From: Anaerolineae bacterium
GTDB lineage: Bacteria > Chloroflexota > Anaerolineae > JACIWR01
Direction: 5' to 3'
NCBI GenBank assembly: GCA_021162125.1
Contig: JAGGZG010000063.1
Coordinates: forward strand, 1-7,555
Length of the DNA stretch: 7,555 bases
Positions 4,816 through 7,555 of this stretch are shown here, one piece after another. Every line of letters starts with the position of its first letter. The first letter of the stretch is position 1. Below the pieces are notes generated by a model that saw only the letters and a list, made by a program, of their open reading frames with translations, searched no databases and was not told the DNA's origin. Position numbers and translations under genes: made by a program.

Positions 4816-7212
4816 CTATTCTTGGATCGCCGGCAGTGCCACGTGGAAGATGGTGCCGCGTCCCGGTTCACTTTCCACCCAGATGCGCCCGCCGTGCTTC
4901 TCCACGGCCGATTTGGCGATGGCCAGGCCCAGACCGGCGCCGGAAACATCGCGGGTACGCTTGTCCTGCACCCGATAGAATTTATCGAAGATGTACGGCT
5001 GATCCGCCGGGGCGATGCCTATGCCGTTATCCTGGACGTGGAGCAGAAGCTCGCCAGTCTCCTCCTCCAGCCTGACGGTGATAGTCCCTCCGGTCGGGGT
5101 GTATTTGATGGCGTTGCCCACCAGGTTGTTCACTACCTGGCTCAGACGCAGGCTGTTGCCCTGAACCAACGGCAGGTCAGGGGCAATGCTCACGCTGAGG
5201 TTTTGTCCCTTGTCCCTGGCCCGGGCTTGCAGCCCTTCCACTGATTGCCGGACGATCTCGGCCAGGTCACAGGGGCCCATAGTCAGGTCCACCCCTGCCT
5301 CCAGACGGCCCAGGTCCAGCAGTTCGTCGGTGAGCTGCAACAGGTGAGTCAAATGTTGCCGCGCGCTGGCGATGAACTCCTCCTGCTTGGGAGTGAGAGG
5401 GCCGGCCTGCGGGAGAACGGCCAGCAAGCTGAGCACCGAGCTGAGAGGGCTGCGCAGATCGTGGGAGACGGTGGCCACGAACTCGGATTTCATCTGGTCC
5501 AGTTCCTTGAGGTGGGTGATGTCCTGCATCACAGCTACGCGCCCTACGTCGGCGATGGGGGTGACGTCCACGCTCAGTGTCCGCCCGTCGTTCAAGGAGA
5601 TTTCGGCCCACTGCGCCTGACCGCTATCCGCCGTGTGCTGGATCAGCGAGAGGAGGTCGGGGTTATCCACCACCTCTGGCAAGAGGATGCCGGTGCCGCG
5701 TCCCCTCATGCCAAATGTCCGCCGCGCCGCCTCGTTGAGCAGGAGTACGCGGTCATTCTGGTCGGCGACGATCACCGCGTTAGCTGAGCCGCGTAACACG
5801 GCCTCCAGCTTGCGTCGCTCGGTTTCCACCTCGGCGAATAATCGGGCGTTTCTGAGGGCTGTGGACGCCTGAGTTGCGATGGCCATCAGCAGATCCTGGT
5901 GCCGGGTAGTGAACTGGCCGGTTCGCACGTGGTTATCCACGTAAATCACGCCTTGTGTGCCCTCGCTGCCAGGGATGGGCACACACAGGATTGAGCGCAG
6001 TCCGTAGGCGATGACACTTTCGCGCCCGGCGAAACGGGGATCCTCTCGCGCGTTCACGGTGAGCACCGGTTCTCCGTTCCGGGCCACCGTCTCAACGATG
6101 CTGCGACTGATCTCGAATGACTCGCTGGCGATGACTTCCTGATCCAGGTTATGGGCAAATCGGACCTCGAGCGGGCCGTGAGGCACGTCGCGCAGCAGGA
6201 TGTAACCTCGCTCTGCCCGCGTGGTACGGATGGCTTCTTCGAGCACAGTGCGCAGGACGTCGTTCAAGTCAATGCTCTCCACCAGGGCGCTGCTGACCCG
6301 GTATAGAGTGGTGCGGTCGGCCAATTCTTGTTCCACCCTGGCGTACAGGCGGGCGTTCTCCAGGGCGATAGCTGCGTAGCCCGCTAGGGCGGAGAGCAGC
6401 GCAACGTGGTTCTGGGTAAAGACCTGCTCACCGGGTTGCCGTTCCACGCGCAGCACTCCGATGGCCCTTTTCTTCGCCAACAATGGGATGCACAAAATGG
6501 ATGCCGCTGTTTGTCCGATGGCCGGACTGTGCAATGCCGGCTGGCCGCTGCTGAGCACCTGTTGGGCGATGGGGTCCTTCACCGCGCGCCGCGCGCTGCG
6601 CGCCCGCCTCTCGCCCGGCTCTTGGACGGCACGCAGGATCAGGGTTTCCATCCCGTTTTCGGCCAGGAGCAATGAACCGGCGTGAGCGTGGGTGATGAAT
6701 ACCGCCGCCTCCACCAGGCGATTGAGCACCTGCTGCAAGTCCAGCAAAGACGTCACCGCCTGGCCGATGCTGTACAGGATTTTCTGCTCTTGCACGCGCT
6801 GCACCAGGTTGGCGGTGAGCCGGTCGCGCTCGCGGCGGAGGCGGACTTCGCTCAGAGCACGTTCAATGGCCTCCACCATCTCCTCGGCCTGGTAGGGCTT
6901 GGCGACGTAGTCCTTCACTCCCAGACGGAAGGCGCGCACGGCCAGCTCTTCCGAGCCGTGGAAGGTGCTGAGGATCACGGGGATGGAACGCCCCTCGGCG
7001 TTCAGGGTTTCCAGCACTTCCATGCCGGTCATTTTGGGCATTTCCAGGTCCAGGATGATTAGGTCTGGATTTGCGTCCAGGGCGAGACGCAGGCCCTCCT
7101 CGCCGTCGTGCGCGACGAGGGGGCGATAGCCGTGGGGCCGGAGTACGTAATTCGCGGCGAAATCACGGGCTTCTGCGTTATCGTCCACGACCAGGATTGT
7201 CTCGCCAGCCAC
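4816..7212 (-). CDS. Soluble hybrid sensor histidine kinase, REC-GAF-GAF-PAS-HisKA-HATPase
   Basis: This 798-aa protein has no signal peptide or membrane span and should sense signals in the cytoplasm. Domains in order: receiver (about 1-120, with D10/D11, phosphoacceptor D55 in LDLEMPKMTG, S82/T83, and K105-P106-Y107); coiled linker; GAF1 (about 158-290); GAF2 (about 315-460, with LCVPIPG and GVIYVDN); PAS (about 475-575); HisKA with H584 in VSHDLRSPLSS; and HATPase with N700 (GNAIKY), D728 (DNGIGIAP) and the G2 box SGAGLGLAIAK. All catalytic residues for autophosphorylation and phosphotransfer are present. The receiver is N-terminal rather than C-terminal, so another kinase may phosphorylate it to tune this one. 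The start is GTG (7210-7212), with the strong ribosome site GGAGGTGA (7223-7216 on this strand) close upstream. The gene converges on rmlA and has no response-regulator gene beside it. The ligand is unknown. Confidence 0.93.
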   Translation of the reverse strand: MAGETILVVDDNAEARDFAANYVLRPHGYRPLVAHDGEEGLRLALDANPDLIILDLEMPKMTGMEVLETLNAEGRSIPVILSTFHGSEELAVRAFRLGVKDYVAKPYQAEEMVEAIERALSEVRLRRERDRLTANLVQRVQEQKILYSIGQAVTSLLDLQQVLNRLVEAAVFITHAHAGSLLLAENGMETLILRAVQEPGERRARSARRAVKDPIAQQVLSSGQPALHSPAIGQTAASILCIPLLAKKRAIGVLRVERQPGEQVFTQNHVALLSALAGYAAIALENARLYARVEQELADRTTLYRVSSALVESIDLNDVLRTVLEEAIRTTRAERGYILLRDVPHGPLEVRFAHNLDQEVIASESFEISRSIVETVARNGEPVLTVNAREDPRFAGRESVIAYGLRSILCVPIPGSEGTQGVIYVDNHVRTGQFTTRHQDLLMAIATQASTALRNARLFAEVETERRKLEAVLRGSANAVIVADQNDRVLLLNEAARRTFGMRGRGTGILLPEVVDNPDLLSLIQHTADSGQAQWAEISLNDGRTLSVDVTPIADVGRVAVMQDITHLKELDQMKSEFVATVSHDLRSPLSSVLSLLAVLPQAGPLTPKQEEFIASARQHLTHLLQLTDELLDLGRLEAGVDLTMGPCDLAEIVRQSVEGLQARARDKGQNLSVSIAPDLPLVQGNSLRLSQVVNNLVGNAIKYTPTGGTITVRLEEETGELLLHVQDNGIGIAPADQPYIFDKFYRVQDKRTRDVSGAGLGLAIAKSAVEKHGGRIWVESEPGRGTIFHVALPAIQE

Positions 7213-7262
7213 GGGTCACCTCCGATTGCGCGGTCGTCACGTTATCAACCTCCCCCACTTGT

Positions 7263-7291
7263 ATTTTAACAGGGATTAGGCGGAACGTCAA
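7263..7291 (-). promoter_or_regulatory. Sigma70-type promoter of the sensor kinase gene
   Basis: Read on the - strand, TTGACG (7291-7286) and TAAAAT (7268-7263) are separated by 17 bases; each matches 5 of 6 consensus positions. Transcription would start near 7256, giving a leader of about 45 bases that contains the GGAGGTGA ribosome site before the GTG at 7212. The placement and spacing make this the likely promoter. Confidence 0.7.
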
Positions 7292-7331
7292 GGGAGAAAA
7301 AGGTGTGATCGCGCCGAGCGGGTAGCACCGG

Positions 7332-7363
7332 GAACCCCCGTTTTCTTGGAGAGGACGGGGTTC
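7332..7363. repeat. Stem-loop repeat with 'cccgttttcttgga' form
   Basis: GAACCCCCGT (7332-7341) pairs with ACGGGGTTC (7355-7363), with one extra C in the left arm. The loop contains TTTCTTGGAG, and TTCTTGGAG recurs directly after the stem at 7361-7369. This 'accccgt-ttcttgga-acggggt-ttcttgga' pattern resembles short dispersed intergenic repeats; membership in a family cannot be shown from one copy. It lies about 40 bases upstream of the kinase -35 box, outside the predicted transcript. Confidence 0.5.
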
Positions 7364-7483
7364 TTGGAGCAATACCCGTGAATGAGTGAGACTGTGCATT
7401 GAGTGGCCGAGCCGCACGGGGCTGAAGACCAATGGCACTAACTTTTCACAAGTTCCTGTAAGATGCGGCAAAATTCAATTTAC

Positions 7484-7545
7484 GAGGAGGAGGCGTTCTC
7501 TAACGCCGTTCCACCTCCTTCCGCGCTAGAGAGCGCGGACTCCTC
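7484..7545. repeat. Paired-hairpin element: two 26-bp inverted units, each a hairpin
   Basis: Bases 7484-7509, read in reverse complement, align without gaps to 7520-7545, with 19 of 26 positions identical and a 10-base spacer. Each unit is also its own hairpin: GGCGTT-ctct-AACGCC (7492-7507) and CCGCGCT-agag-AGCGCGG (7521-7538). The outer GAGGAG (7484-7489) pairs with CTCCTC (7540-7545), so a three-way junction is possible. Shared TAGAGA loop sequence with changed but still paired stem bases suggests the fold is kept. It may be a REP-type palindrome or an untranslated RNA structure of a gene past the right edge. Confidence 0.55.
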
Positions 7546-7555
7546 TTGGCATTAC

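Larger units (their letters stand above)
7292..7555. other. Right-edge intergenic region without a credible gene
   Basis: From the kinase promoter to the window edge I see no protein with recognisable motifs, no tRNA and no CRISPR. A 97-codon open frame on the - strand (7471-7178) runs through the kinase promoter, ribosome site and start codon in another frame and looks like chance. The stretch holds two hairpin elements (7332-7363 and 7484-7545). Between them, 7370-7483 shows nothing that I can name. Confidence 0.6.

Noticed and set aside
5245..5787. 180-codon + strand open frame inside the kinase gene
   Set aside because: Shadow of the PAS/HisKA coding region; the - strand frame carries all catalytic motifs.
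6583..6610. GCGCG-rich palindromic stretch
   Set aside because: It encodes an arginine/alanine-rich loop of GAF1 (ERRARSARRAV); the self-complementarity follows from Arg and Ala codons.
7178..7471. 97-codon open frame on the - strand
   Set aside because: It runs across the kinase promoter, ribosome site and start in another frame, and has no recognisable motif or convincing ribosome site.
1..7555. CRISPR array or tRNA
   Set aside because: No set of regularly spaced direct repeats with unique spacers, and no cloverleaf with a recognisable T-loop, was seen on either strand.

Overview
The window looks like a piece of a G+C-rich bacterial chromosome carrying nucleotide-sugar and glycan genes, broken up by small accessory modules and intergenic repeats. 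No rRNA, tRNA or marker gene fixes the taxon. The long-form RmlA, the cytoplasmic REC-GAF-GAF-PAS histidine kinase, the GxxExxY gene between 'accacggag'-type repeats and the 'ccctcacccc' palindromes together remind me of Chloroflexota (Anaerolineae-like). That is an impression, not a demonstrated assignment.

Layout on the + strand: a repeat-bearing leader (1-155); a GT4 glycosyltransferase (156-1256); a GxxExxY/PDDEXK_3 gene (1367-1741) bracketed by diverged inverted repeats (1269-1347 and 1752-1821); a GalU-like UTP-glucose-1-phosphate uridylyltransferase (1856-2752); a toxin-antitoxin pair with its own near-consensus promoter and a palindromic operator candidate (2761-3430); and a long-form glucose-1-phosphate thymidylyltransferase (3451-4518). 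A 14-bp hairpin and a nested palindromic repeat (4565-4805) fill the gap between convergent genes. On the - strand lies a 798-aa soluble hybrid sensor kinase (7212-4816) with a good promoter behind it. The last 264 bases have no convincing gene but hold two hairpin elements, one of them a pair of hairpins with compensated stem changes.

How it fits together: the two nucleotidyltransferases would make UDP-glucose and dTDP-glucose (or related activated sugars) for glycosyltransferases such as the GT4 enzyme, so the backbone of the + strand block is probably exopolysaccharide, O-antigen-like or glycolipid synthesis. The GxxExxY gene and the toxin-antitoxin pair sit in the spaces between these genes and have no obvious metabolic link to them; they read as inserted cargo. 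The kinase has no response-regulator gene beside it here, so its partner is unknown.

No clearly new multi-gene system is visible. The best candidates for something under-described are the inverted-repeat-bounded GxxExxY unit, the MazF-like toxin with histidine at the usual catalytic arginine position, the nested repeat at 4618-4805, and the paired hairpins at 7484-7545.
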